This document shows positions 35,194 to 42,593 of a stretch of 62,373 nt of DNA, in pieces. The DNA lies in assembly GCA_035395685.1 (NCBI GenBank), contig DAOPBR010000011.1, forward strand, positions 1-62,373, read 5' to 3'. This stretch comes from JAKJGA01 sp029554345 (GTDB lineage Bacteria; Spirochaetota; UBA4802; JAFGJZ01). A program made the translations under genes and the position numbers. The notes under the pieces are model-generated. The model saw only the letters and a list, made by a program, of their open reading frames with translations. It was not told the DNA's origin and did not search any database. Numbering within the stretch: position 1 is the first letter of the stretch; every line of letters starts with the position of its first letter.

Positions 35194-35442
35194 ATGGAAA
35201 AGATTAAAATTACTATCTGCACGGGAACTGCGTGTTATGTTTTGGGCGGTGCCGCTCTTCTCGAACTCGAAGATTTTCTTCCGGATGAACTTAAGTTTAA
35301 AGTTGAAGTAGTCGGATCAGCCTGCCTTGGGATGTGTAAAAACGCTTTGCCGGATTCAAAACCGCCTTTTGTAAAAGTTGACAATGAAGTAATTCATTCG
35401 GCTACTGTTCAAAAAATAATTTCATATATTTCTCAGAGGTAA
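35194..35442 (+). CDS. Second thioredoxin-like [2Fe-2S] protein
   Basis: 82 residues with an excellent AAGGAGG site. ITICTGTACYVLGG and VVGSACLGMCKN carry the four cysteines for a [2Fe-2S] cluster. It is shorter than the protein at 32040 and sits directly before the catalytic-type hydrogenase, separated by one base, as in hfs clusters. It probably relays electrons to or from that enzyme. Confidence 0.87.
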   Translation: MEKIKITICTGTACYVLGGAALLELEDFLPDELKFKVEVVGSACLGMCKNALPDSKPPFVKVDNEVIHSATVQKIISYISQR

Positions 35443-35443
35443 T

Positions 35444-36892
35444 ATGTTTGTCGATAACAGAATGACATATCTAAAAAGAGAGGTTATGGCTGCTGTTGCT
35501 TCTCTTTTTTTTGGAAATAAGCTGAAAGAAGAAATTAACCGTATTCCTACAAGAATAATTCCGCGCAATTCCGTGTCTCACCGCTGTTGTGTCGAAAAAG
35601 ACCGTGAGATAATCAGACAGAGGGTAATTGCCTCACTTGGTTTCGGACTTGAGGATGAAAAGCTTGTAGATGAAAGTCTGCTCTCGGATTTTGCAGAAAA
35701 AGCGCTCGATAGAGTTTCTCCGGATAAACAGATACTTTCATTTATTGACGAAGCATGTAAGGCTTGCGTCAGGGTTAATTATTATGTAACGGAAGTCTGC
35801 CGTAATTGTGTTGCCAAACCGTGCATAACAAATTGTCCAAAAGGTGCTATTTCAAGCGATGAAAAAAAAGCTAATATTGACGGAATGAAATGCGTTAACT
35901 GCGGACTTTGCCTGAAAATGTGTCCCTATCACGCGATCGTATATGTTCCTGTTCCTTGTGAAGAGGCGTGTCCGGCAGGAGCAATCAGCAAGAATGCTTC
36001 AGGCAAGGAGGAAATAGATTATAATAAATGTATTCATTGCGGCAAGTGTATTAGAGCCTGTCCTTTCGGGGCAGTCGTCGAAAAAAGTCAGATTATCGAA
36101 GTATTAAAATCTTTAACAGGTTCAGGTAAAACAACTGCGCTGATTGCGCCTGCCATTGCAGGACAGTTTCCATTTTCAATGAAACAGCTTTCAGCAGGAC
36201 TTCGTGAGATAGGTTTTGATTATGTTGTAGAAGTCGCTCTCGGCGCTGATGTAACTGCGCATACAGAGGCGGAAGAATTTATAGAGCGCATGGATTCCGG
36301 AGACAGTATGATGGGAACAAGCTGCTGTCCGGCTTATGTAGAAGCTGTAAAAAAACATGCCAGTGCATTTGAGAAGTATGTTTCGCATGCAAAAACTCCT
36401 ATGTCATATACAGCGTCGATGACACGCGAAAAATTTCCCGATGCGGTCAATGTATTTATCGGTCCGTGCATTGCGAAACGCCATGAAGGCTTGAGTGATG
36501 ATAATGTTGATTATGTACTAACATTTGAAGAGCTCGGCGCACTTTTTATTGCGAAAGGAATTGATGTTTCGTCATGCGCTGAATCGGATTTTGATTTAGG
36601 GCATGCTTCGCCTCAAGGACGGAATTTTCCGGTAAGCGGGGGTGTCGCTGCCGCAGTAAAAAAAATTCTGCAAGACGAGGGCAGAGAATCAGAATTAACT
36701 CCGGTATATATCAACGGTTTCAATAAAAAGAGCATAAATCTTCTGAATATATATGCATCCGGGAAATCTCCGGGAAATTTAATTGAAGTGATGAGCTGTG
36801 AAGGCGGCTGTATCTGCGGACCCGGCGTTATTGCAAATCCGAAATTTGCGGCAAATAAACTTAAAGAATATGTTGACAGCAAAGAGGTCTGA
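35444..36892 (+). CDS. [FeFe]-hydrogenase, catalytic type (HfsD/group B-like)
   Basis: 482 residues. After ~100 residues of leader come a Cys pair (C105, C108) and three [4Fe-4S]-type motifs: C119/122/127/131, C150/153/156/160 and C196/199/202/206, with two more Cys at 172 and 176. H-cluster motifs are GTSCCPAYV (C295), IGPCIAKRHE (C342) and MSCEGGCICGPG (C452, C456), all ligands present. The enzyme should evolve or oxidise H2 with ferredoxin or a partner protein. The maturases HydE, HydF and HydG are not in this window. It closes the operon. Confidence 0.9.
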   Translation: MFVDNRMTYLKREVMAAVASLFFGNKLKEEINRIPTRIIPRNSVSHRCCVEKDREIIRQRVIASLGFGLEDEKLVDESLLSDFAEKALDRVSPDKQILSFIDEACKACVRVNYYVTEVCRNCVAKPCITNCPKGAISSDEKKANIDGMKCVNCGLCLKMCPYHAIVYVPVPCEEACPAGAISKNASGKEEIDYNKCIHCGKCIRACPFGAVVEKSQIIEVLKSLTGSGKTTALIAPAIAGQFPFSMKQLSAGLREIGFDYVVEVALGADVTAHTEAEEFIERMDSGDSMMGTSCCPAYVEAVKKHASAFEKYVSHAKTPMSYTASMTREKFPDAVNVFIGPCIAKRHEGLSDDNVDYVLTFEELGALFIAKGIDVSSCAESDFDLGHASPQGRNFPVSGGVAAAVKKILQDEGRESELTPVYINGFNKKSINLLNIYASGKSPGNLIEVMSCEGGCICGPGVIANPKFAANKLKEYVDSKEV

Positions 36893-36950
36893 TAAAAATA
36901 GAGTATATATACTTAATAAAGTAATAGCTCTATGATGTTTCGGGGATAAA

Positions 36951-38876
36951 ATGCGCTTTTTATATATACTGTCTCTTGTTTTTCTGTTTTCATGTTCTCA
37001 AAGTGATTTATGGAAAGAACTTACAAGAAATCCGGATATTTTACCGCCGGTTATTTCAATGGTTTCTCCTCGTGACGGAGAGACGGAAGTATCTATATCA
37101 AAAATGTCCGTAAAAGTTCAGTTTTCTGAACAAATGAATGCATCTTCAGTGAATAAAGAAACTTTTTATATAATGGACTCTTTTGGTTCAAAAATCGAAT
37201 GTGCTGTTTCGGATTTTTCCGGATCGATTATTTTTAAAGCATCTCCGGTTTCTGATCTTTCGCTAAACAGCATTTATACGGTTTTTATTTCAAAAGAAGT
37301 TTGCGATATTTCCGGCAATAAAATGAAAAAGGATTATTCCTTTTCATTTACTACCGCTGTTACTGCTCCGCCCGCAGATTCAATATCGCCTCAAGTTACT
37401 ATAAAAACGGGCGGGGCTCTTCTGACGAGCGGAAAAACCATATCTTCATCTTCTGTAATTATCATAGAGATAATCGAGAAGGAGTTGAGTTCCAAGGATT
37501 ATGTAACAGGCAATACGGTTATTTCAGCAGGAAAATATTCGGTTCAGGAAACATTTGATCTTGCTAATGATAAGTTGACAATTACCATAACACCGGATCC
37601 ATCGCTTAATTTAGGAAATAATCTTATTTTCCGTATCACTGCATCAGATTCATCCGGTAATGTTTCTACAACAAGTATAACAATAAATGTTACTGCGGCC
37701 GCTTCTAATAAAGTATATGTAAATTCATCGGCGGGTGATGATTCAAATCCCGGAACTGATGTTTATCCCGTCAAAAGCATTTCAGCCGCTATTAATCTTT
37801 TAAACAAGAGTGATGAATGTTTTATTTATCTTACTTCAGGCAATTACAATGAATCAGTTGCGGTTTCCGGTTTCAATAACGGAATCACAATCTCCGGAGG
37901 TTGGCCGAATGATTTTGGTACGGTGAATCAATTTAATTCAAAATCGATTATTTCGGGTTTGGACAGCGGAATATCGGTTAGTAATTGCTCAGATGTAAAA
38001 TTATCAGGTCTTGCAGTTGTTACCAATGTCGGCACATATATTTCAGGAAGTGTTTATTCTAATATAACTGTTGCAGGAACATCTTCGTTTGAGATTAATT
38101 GCTGTGATCTGCAGGGAATCAATACGCCAAATTCAGAATATAAAGACGCTACTGGATTATTGATTAATTATATTTCTAATGTCAAAATTATCAACAGTAA
38201 AATCCGAACTAATTATGAGCGTAATAAATCATATTCAGATTCTGGAATTTTTAAGGGAATAGAAATCAAAGGTAATTCCGGAGGCAGCGAAGTTAGTGTT
38301 ATAAATTCTCAGGTAGCTACAGGTGATTCTAATTATGCTTTAGGAACTTCGGTTTATTGCCTTTTTTATGATGGAGCCAGTTCTAATGATAAATTGTATA
38401 TAGTTAATAATACTTTTGATCTTAGAGGCGGATCTGTTATGCAGTGTGTATATTTCGAGAATTCGTCTGACGGGGCTTACTATTATGACTGTAATTTTGC
38501 TCTTGGGCGGTTTAGCTCACCATTAGACTATGTTGTACTTTTATCTGATCCGAATATGAAATTTAAAAGTTATTACGGCAATATATCACTAACAAACTTT
38601 GCAAATCATAATAATTCAACTACTATTAATAATCCGGCATGTGCATTTCATAATGATTCTGGAAATGATTATGAAAATGACTTTATCCTATATTCTGCAT
38701 TTGATTATTGTCCTAAAAGTACTTTGGGGCATTCAATTAATGAGGGATTCACAAATTGTATTGATGGTAAACCGTATCAAAATATGTTTCCAAAAAACAC
38801 CTCAAATGATTATTGTGATATGAATGGGGATGCCCGCAGTACCTCAGGTTGGTGGGAAGTTGGAGCCTTTAAGTGA
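36951..38876 (+). CDS. Lipoprotein with Ig-like and parallel beta-helix domains
   Basis: 641 residues. A lipoprotein signal ends at the lipobox LFSCSQ. An Ig-like domain of the SbsA type (PVISMVSPRDGETEVSIS, ending SFSFTT) is followed by another Ig-like segment and then a region beginning VYVNSSAGDDSNPGT, which is the DUF1565/right-handed beta-helix start. The protein ends without catalytic motifs of lyases. It is likely an outer-surface glycan-binding or structural protein. The Ig-like part is related in type to the GLUG lipoproteins, but this gene is intact. GGGGAT precedes the ATG. Confidence 0.75.
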   Translation: MRFLYILSLVFLFSCSQSDLWKELTRNPDILPPVISMVSPRDGETEVSISKMSVKVQFSEQMNASSVNKETFYIMDSFGSKIECAVSDFSGSIIFKASPVSDLSLNSIYTVFISKEVCDISGNKMKKDYSFSFTTAVTAPPADSISPQVTIKTGGALLTSGKTISSSSVIIIEIIEKELSSKDYVTGNTVISAGKYSVQETFDLANDKLTITITPDPSLNLGNNLIFRITASDSSGNVSTTSITINVTAAASNKVYVNSSAGDDSNPGTDVYPVKSISAAINLLNKSDECFIYLTSGNYNESVAVSGFNNGITISGGWPNDFGTVNQFNSKSIISGLDSGISVSNCSDVKLSGLAVVTNVGTYISGSVYSNITVAGTSSFEINCCDLQGINTPNSEYKDATGLLINYISNVKIINSKIRTNYERNKSYSDSGIFKGIEIKGNSGGSEVSVINSQVATGDSNYALGTSVYCLFYDGASSNDKLYIVNNTFDLRGGSVMQCVYFENSSDGAYYYDCNFALGRFSSPLDYVVLLSDPNMKFKSYYGNISLTNFANHNNSTTINNPACAFHNDSGNDYENDFILYSAFDYCPKSTLGHSINEGFTNCIDGKPYQNMFPKNTSNDYCDMNGDARSTSGWWEVGAFK

Positions 38877-38900
38877 TATTGATATTTTCTACAAATTAAT

Positions 38901-39437
38901 TCACTTACCTGCGAGCCGAAGAAGAAGATAATAAACAGAAATGAAAAAATAAAGTGCCGCGAAGGTTTGTTCGTAAACGAGCAAGCCGGTTGCGGATAAA
39001 ATAAATACTCCTGTCAGAAGAATGAACGGCGGAAAGTTAATCTTTGAAGGTTTGCAGATAGTCATCATTCCGAAAATCAGAAAAGAGAATGCTGCCGTTA
39101 TGAATTTTTCTGCTTCCGGTTTTGCGGATATGCTGCCGGAAATCAGAAGATAAGCACCGAATGCCATTCCCGCGGCTGAAAAAATAATATAGGGAAGCGT
39201 GCTTACGGTTTCTGACGCGCGCAGATATTTTTTAATTGAAACAGCTATGAATACCGAAAGTGATACGATATAGATAGTTTCTCCAAGCGGAAAAGCTATA
39301 AATGATTTTTCCAAAAGAATGAGACCCATGAGAAAGAACCATGCTGAAAAAATCAGTTCCGTTCTTTCTGAAGTTTTCATTCTTTCTTTGACTATTTTTT
39401 CTATGTCTGCAAATGAGTTTTTACGTGCTGATTTCAT
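38901..39437 (-). CDS. Multi-pass membrane protein, unknown function
   Basis: 178 residues with about five hydrophobic segments between residues 25 and 175. I see no family motif. The ATG overlaps the stop of the HTH regulator (ATGA), so it is the third gene of an operon: membrane protein, regulator, membrane protein. The arrangement suggests that the regulator controls membrane components, as in PadR- or HTH_34-type loci. Confidence 0.6.
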   Translation of the reverse strand: MKSARKNSFADIEKIVKERMKTSERTELIFSAWFFLMGLILLEKSFIAFPLGETIYIVSLSVFIAVSIKKYLRASETVSTLPYIIFSAAGMAFGAYLLISGSISAKPEAEKFITAAFSFLIFGMMTICKPSKINFPPFILLTGVFILSATGLLVYEQTFAALYFFISVYYLLLRLAGK

Positions 39438-39748
39438 TTTGTTTTCCGTATTTTGTTTTTAAACTGGTTAATCGTGTCAATGTGGCTGTTGAGCTCCTGC
39501 AGGCCCTTCTCGGTTATTTTGTAAAAAGAACGCGGTTTTTTGCTGATAAATTCCTTTCGGGATGAAAGGAAACCGGCAGTCTCAAGTTTTGAAAGGTTTA
39601 CGCTAAGGTTTCCGTCAGAGGCAGAAAGCTCTTTTTTTAGGAAGTTAAAATCAACTTCCTCATACATCGCTAGAACCGTCATAATAAAAAAACGCAGTTC
39701 TGATGTGAAAATGTGGTTCAGTTCATATTTCTTTTTTTCTGGACTCAT
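39434..39748 (-). CDS. Winged-helix transcriptional regulator (HTH_34-like)
   Basis: 104 residues. SELRFFIMTVLAMYEEVDFNFLKKELSASDGNLSVNLSKLETAGFLSSRKE is a winged helix with DGNLSVNLSKLE as recognition helix, matching the HTH_34 group of small regulators; the tail SFYKITEKGLQELNSHID completes it. GGAG lies 5 nt before the ATG. The gene overlaps the upstream membrane-protein gene by 26 nt and the downstream one by 4 nt, so it probably regulates this operon. Confidence 0.85.
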   Translation of the reverse strand: MSPEKKKYELNHIFTSELRFFIMTVLAMYEEVDFNFLKKELSASDGNLSVNLSKLETAGFLSSRKEFISKKPRSFYKITEKGLQELNSHIDTINQFKNKIRKTK

Positions 39749-40286
39749 ATGTGCTCCATAATCCCGGGAGAAAAAATCCCGACATGAACTGTACCGAAAA
39801 TATAATCACTTCCGTGTTGTTGTCCGGCTGTTTGAAATATATGCCGGTGAAAAGATAAACCATTGCACCGGCTAAAAACGGAAGGCTTCTAAGATAAGCC
39901 GAGGTAATAAGAAGCCCCATAAACATTTCTATTGAGATGAAAGGCAGTATGTATTTCGGCGGATATAATTCCATGACTATGGGAAGTACGAAAAAGAAAA
40001 GTATTGTTGAAAGGGCGAGAAATGCCCATATTCCGCTTATAATCAAAGACTGTTTGAAAACAAACCCATGTTTTTTGATACAATATTTTGTGAATGCCTG
40101 CTGAACAATAACGCCTGTGATTGTCGAAAAAAACCATAGACTATAAATACCTGTCAGGTAGACGATGTTGCAGGTTAACGTAAGCCATATTCCCCAGAAT
40201 GCGAAATACTTGCCTGTAGAATCATATTCTTTTTTTCTTTTAGAATAACCGGATGTTATTGTTGCCAGTTTTTTACTTTTATTCAT
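39723..40286 (-). CDS. Multi-pass membrane protein, unknown function
   Basis: 187 residues from ATG 40286; an in-frame TTG at 40343 would add 19 residues but overlaps a promoter for the divergent gene. Five to six hydrophobic segments (FWGIWLTLTCNIVYLTGIY, IISGIWAFLALSTILFFF, and others). It is the first gene of the three-gene operon containing the HTH_34 regulator. No family recognised, and neither start has a convincing ribosome site. Confidence 0.6.
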   Translation of the reverse strand: MNKSKKLATITSGYSKRKKEYDSTGKYFAFWGIWLTLTCNIVYLTGIYSLWFFSTITGVIVQQAFTKYCIKKHGFVFKQSLIISGIWAFLALSTILFFFVLPIVMELYPPKYILPFISIEMFMGLLITSAYLRSLPFLAGAMVYLFTGIYFKQPDNNTEVIIFSVQFMSGFFLPGLWSTYESRKKEI

Positions 40287-40347
40287 AAGTAAACTTTGTA
40301 ATATAAAGTATATTTGTCCAGAAATTTTTAAAGCATATTCCAATAGC

Positions 40348-40376
40348 TTGACATTTAGGTTGATGAAGAATAAAAG
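40348..40376 (+). promoter_or_regulatory. Promoter of the ADP-ribosylglycohydrolase-like gene
   Basis: TTGACA (40348-40353), 17 nt, TAAAAG (40371-40376), followed by GAAGGGG and the ATG at 40392. It sits in the divergent gap with the membrane-protein operon. Confidence 0.6.
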
Positions 40377-40391
40377 AGAAGGGGTGTTTCA

Positions 40392-41624
40392 ATGAATCGC
40401 AAAAAGGACATACTAAAATCAATTATAGTTGGAGATGCTCTTGGTTCAGTCTTTCACGGGTTAAGTGAAGGACATATAAGAGCTAATTTTACTTCAGATG
40501 AAATTTATCCTGATCCTATAAAGGCATTGAAAAAAAATGAATCGCTATGGAGAAAGCCGGCTCTTTATACCAGCGTCTCTCAGCTTTCAGTTATAGCGGC
40601 TGTTCTTTCATCCTCGCGCAGAATTTCACCGGATTCTTTTTATCAGGCATTGCGATCATCTCAGGCAAGCTCTATGCTTCCATGGGGATGTTTCCGCCAC
40701 CCTGACAGGGTATTTCAGGTATTTATAGAGTCGCAATCGGCAAAATTGCCGTTACCGGAATTTCAATCTCTGACGGTGCCGGTTATAGCGTTTGCCGGTG
40801 CATGCTATTATCCGGCGAAAATTTCATTTAATGATATCATAGAATTTGTCATTTCCTTTACGAAAGATGTTCCGACTGTTTGTTCGGCGCTTATTCTTTC
40901 TAATATCGCAGGCAAAGACTGTAAGTCTGCCGTAAACGCTCTTGCCGAATCTTCTGAATATCTTCTGGGATGCAAGGATTTATATCCCCGCTTTTTTTCA
41001 GCCGGAATAAATCCTGATAAGGCGGAGAATTCATTATCGCTGTTCAGCGAAATATTTGCAAAAGTTTTAGGAAAAGACTATCAGACTGCTGAGAAATATT
41101 TATCTGAAAAGATTTCAAAAATAACTTCTCAGAATATTACACGCGCTACCGTCGAAAATGTTTATTCATCGACTGCGATTGCCGCCGTAATTGCGGATTC
41201 GAATGATTCATTTGCTGCAAATGCCGCGGCTCATAAGGGAGGATTTTCAACACAGATAGCATCTCTTTGCGGTTTGTTTTCGGCTCTCCGCGGTTTTCCG
41301 GCTGATGATGAGTATTTTGATAAACTTATAAATAAAAAACGCATGGCTGAAATAATCAGTCAGCTGGATTCCGGAAAAATAAAATCAGCATTTCAGTTTA
41401 TTGAAGAATTTCTGTCAGATGAATATCCTCTGACAGTCAAAGAGAATGAAGAATTTCAGAGAAAGACCAAAAATAAGGAAACATCTAAAGCATCTGACAG
41501 CAAAAAACGTCAGACTGAAGAAGAGCGTTTGAGCAGACATGTCGTTGAAAGCTGGACAAAGCTCGACAGGGCGAAATACAAAAAAGAAAAAAAACGGAAC
41601 TCCGATTACGATGATTATTCGTAA
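40392..41624 (+). CDS. Degenerate ADP-ribosylglycohydrolase-like protein
   Basis: 410 residues. The all-helical ARH fold is suggested by SIIVGDALGSVFHGLSEG at the N-terminus and AAHKGGFSTQIASLCGLFSALRGF at about 280. In active enzymes these correspond to a TDDT-type motif near residue 60 and a GGDTDT-type motif. Here the positions read YTSVSQ and GGFSTQ, so the metal-binding Asp residues are missing. The protein probably does not remove ADP-ribose and may bind it or have another role. The charged C-terminal tail (KKRQTEEERLSRHVVESW) is extra. Its end overlaps plsC by 10 nt. Confidence 0.65.
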   Translation: MNRKKDILKSIIVGDALGSVFHGLSEGHIRANFTSDEIYPDPIKALKKNESLWRKPALYTSVSQLSVIAAVLSSSRRISPDSFYQALRSSQASSMLPWGCFRHPDRVFQVFIESQSAKLPLPEFQSLTVPVIAFAGACYYPAKISFNDIIEFVISFTKDVPTVCSALILSNIAGKDCKSAVNALAESSEYLLGCKDLYPRFFSAGINPDKAENSLSLFSEIFAKVLGKDYQTAEKYLSEKISKITSQNITRATVENVYSSTAIAAVIADSNDSFAANAAAHKGGFSTQIASLCGLFSALRGFPADDEYFDKLINKKRMAEIISQLDSGKIKSAFQFIEEFLSDEYPLTVKENEEFQRKTKNKETSKASDSKKRQTEEERLSRHVVESWTKLDRAKYKKEKKRNSDYDDYS

Positions 41625-42337
41625 TCGGGCGTAAATCCTGCTTCTATAGTTTTCCGGACTTTCTCTGCAACCGCATTGAGATCTGCCGCTGAAGTTTCTG
41701 TTACGTTAACAGGCGGATGAATTACAGCTTTCACTTTGCCGTAATGAACAAAAATAGATCTCGGCGGAATGATTTTTTCTGAACCGGATATCGAAACCGG
41801 GAGGATCGGAAGACCGAGTTCGGAAGCAAAATGAAAAGCTCCTTTTTTAAACGGACCTATTTCATTTCCGTGAAAGCGTGTTCCTTCTGGAAAAAAGCCT
41901 ACACAAGTTCCTTTTGTAAGTCTTTTTTTGGCTTCACCGATGCTTGCTATTGCTTTTTTTGAATTTTTTCTGTCTATACCCATGTTTCCGAGTCTTTTCA
42001 TTATAAATCCGAATACCGGAATTTTAAGCAGTTCGGATTTCATAACCCATAAAATATCGGCGTTGAGTGATGCCCATAGAATTATCGGATCTGCATTGCT
42101 TTTATGATTTGCAACTACAACATAAGATTTTGTTCTGTCATAATTTTCAATGCCTTCCGTGATGATCGTCATTCTCATCATGAAAGCGGTAAAATTATTA
42201 TACAAAAGGATAATTTTTCTTCCGCGTTTTTCACCTAAAAATATCGATGAAAAAAACGACACAAATGTCATAAAAACGAATCCGATCGGAAATATTGTAT
42301 AAAGAAACGGTCTGTATAGAAAATATAGCAATCTCAT
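41615..42337 (-). CDS. plsC: 1-acyl-sn-glycerol-3-phosphate acyltransferase
   Basis: 240 residues from ATG 42337 (GGAG 7-8 nt upstream). A longer open frame to 42487 reads through the tRNA-Asp gene and is rejected. An N-terminal membrane segment is followed by VANHKSNADPIIL (NHx4D catalytic motif), and VGFFPEGTRFHGNEIGPFKKGA (substrate-binding FPEGTR), then LPILPVSISGS. It acylates lysophosphatidate to phosphatidate in phospholipid synthesis at the inner membrane. Confidence 0.92.
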   Translation of the reverse strand: MRLLYFLYRPFLYTIFPIGFVFMTFVSFFSSIFLGEKRGRKIILLYNNFTAFMMRMTIITEGIENYDRTKSYVVVANHKSNADPIILWASLNADILWVMKSELLKIPVFGFIMKRLGNMGIDRKNSKKAIASIGEAKKRLTKGTCVGFFPEGTRFHGNEIGPFKKGAFHFASELGLPILPVSISGSEKIIPPRSIFVHYGKVKAVIHPPVNVTETSAADLNAVAEKVRKTIEAGFTPDYE

Positions 42338-42411
42338 GTTTAACTCCGTATCAAAACAATCATCATTGAACTGGGATTCTTGCAAGGATTTTTTGGAAGA
42401 TATACTAAAGT

Positions 42412-42437
42412 AAAAAAGACCGGTCTTTCGACCGGTC
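42412..42437 (-). terminator. Rho-independent terminator of tRNA-Asp
   Basis: Hairpin GACCGGTC-GAAA-GACCGGTC on the minus strand (42437-42418), followed by six T (42417-42412), starting 4 nt after the tRNA. Confidence 0.9.
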
Positions 42438-42441
42438 TTAT

Positions 42442-42515
42442 CGGGGTTGACGAGGCTCGAACTCGCGACCTCATACGTGACAGGCATGCGCTCTAACCAA
42501 CTGAGCTACAACCCC
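42442..42515 (-). tRNA. tRNA-Asp (anticodon GTC)
   Basis: The 74-nt minus-strand sequence folds completely: acceptor GGGGTTG/CAACCCC, D arm GCTC-AGTTGGTTA-GAGC, anticodon arm CATGC-CTGTCAC-GTATG with anticodon GTC, a 5-nt variable loop, T arm GCGAG-TTCGAGC-CTCGT, and discriminator G, as required by aspartyl-tRNA synthetase. CCA is not encoded; the next bases are ATA. Confidence 0.97.
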
Positions 42516-42593
42516 GTTTATATGAACAAACTATTTCAGGGTGAGTTTTTGTCAATTAAAATCATAAGGTGAATCAAAATATTTTTTCTGTTC

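Noticed and set aside
42338..42487. 50-codon N-terminal extension of plsC
   Set aside because: It would run through tRNA-Asp and its terminator; the ATG at 42337 has a good ribosome site.
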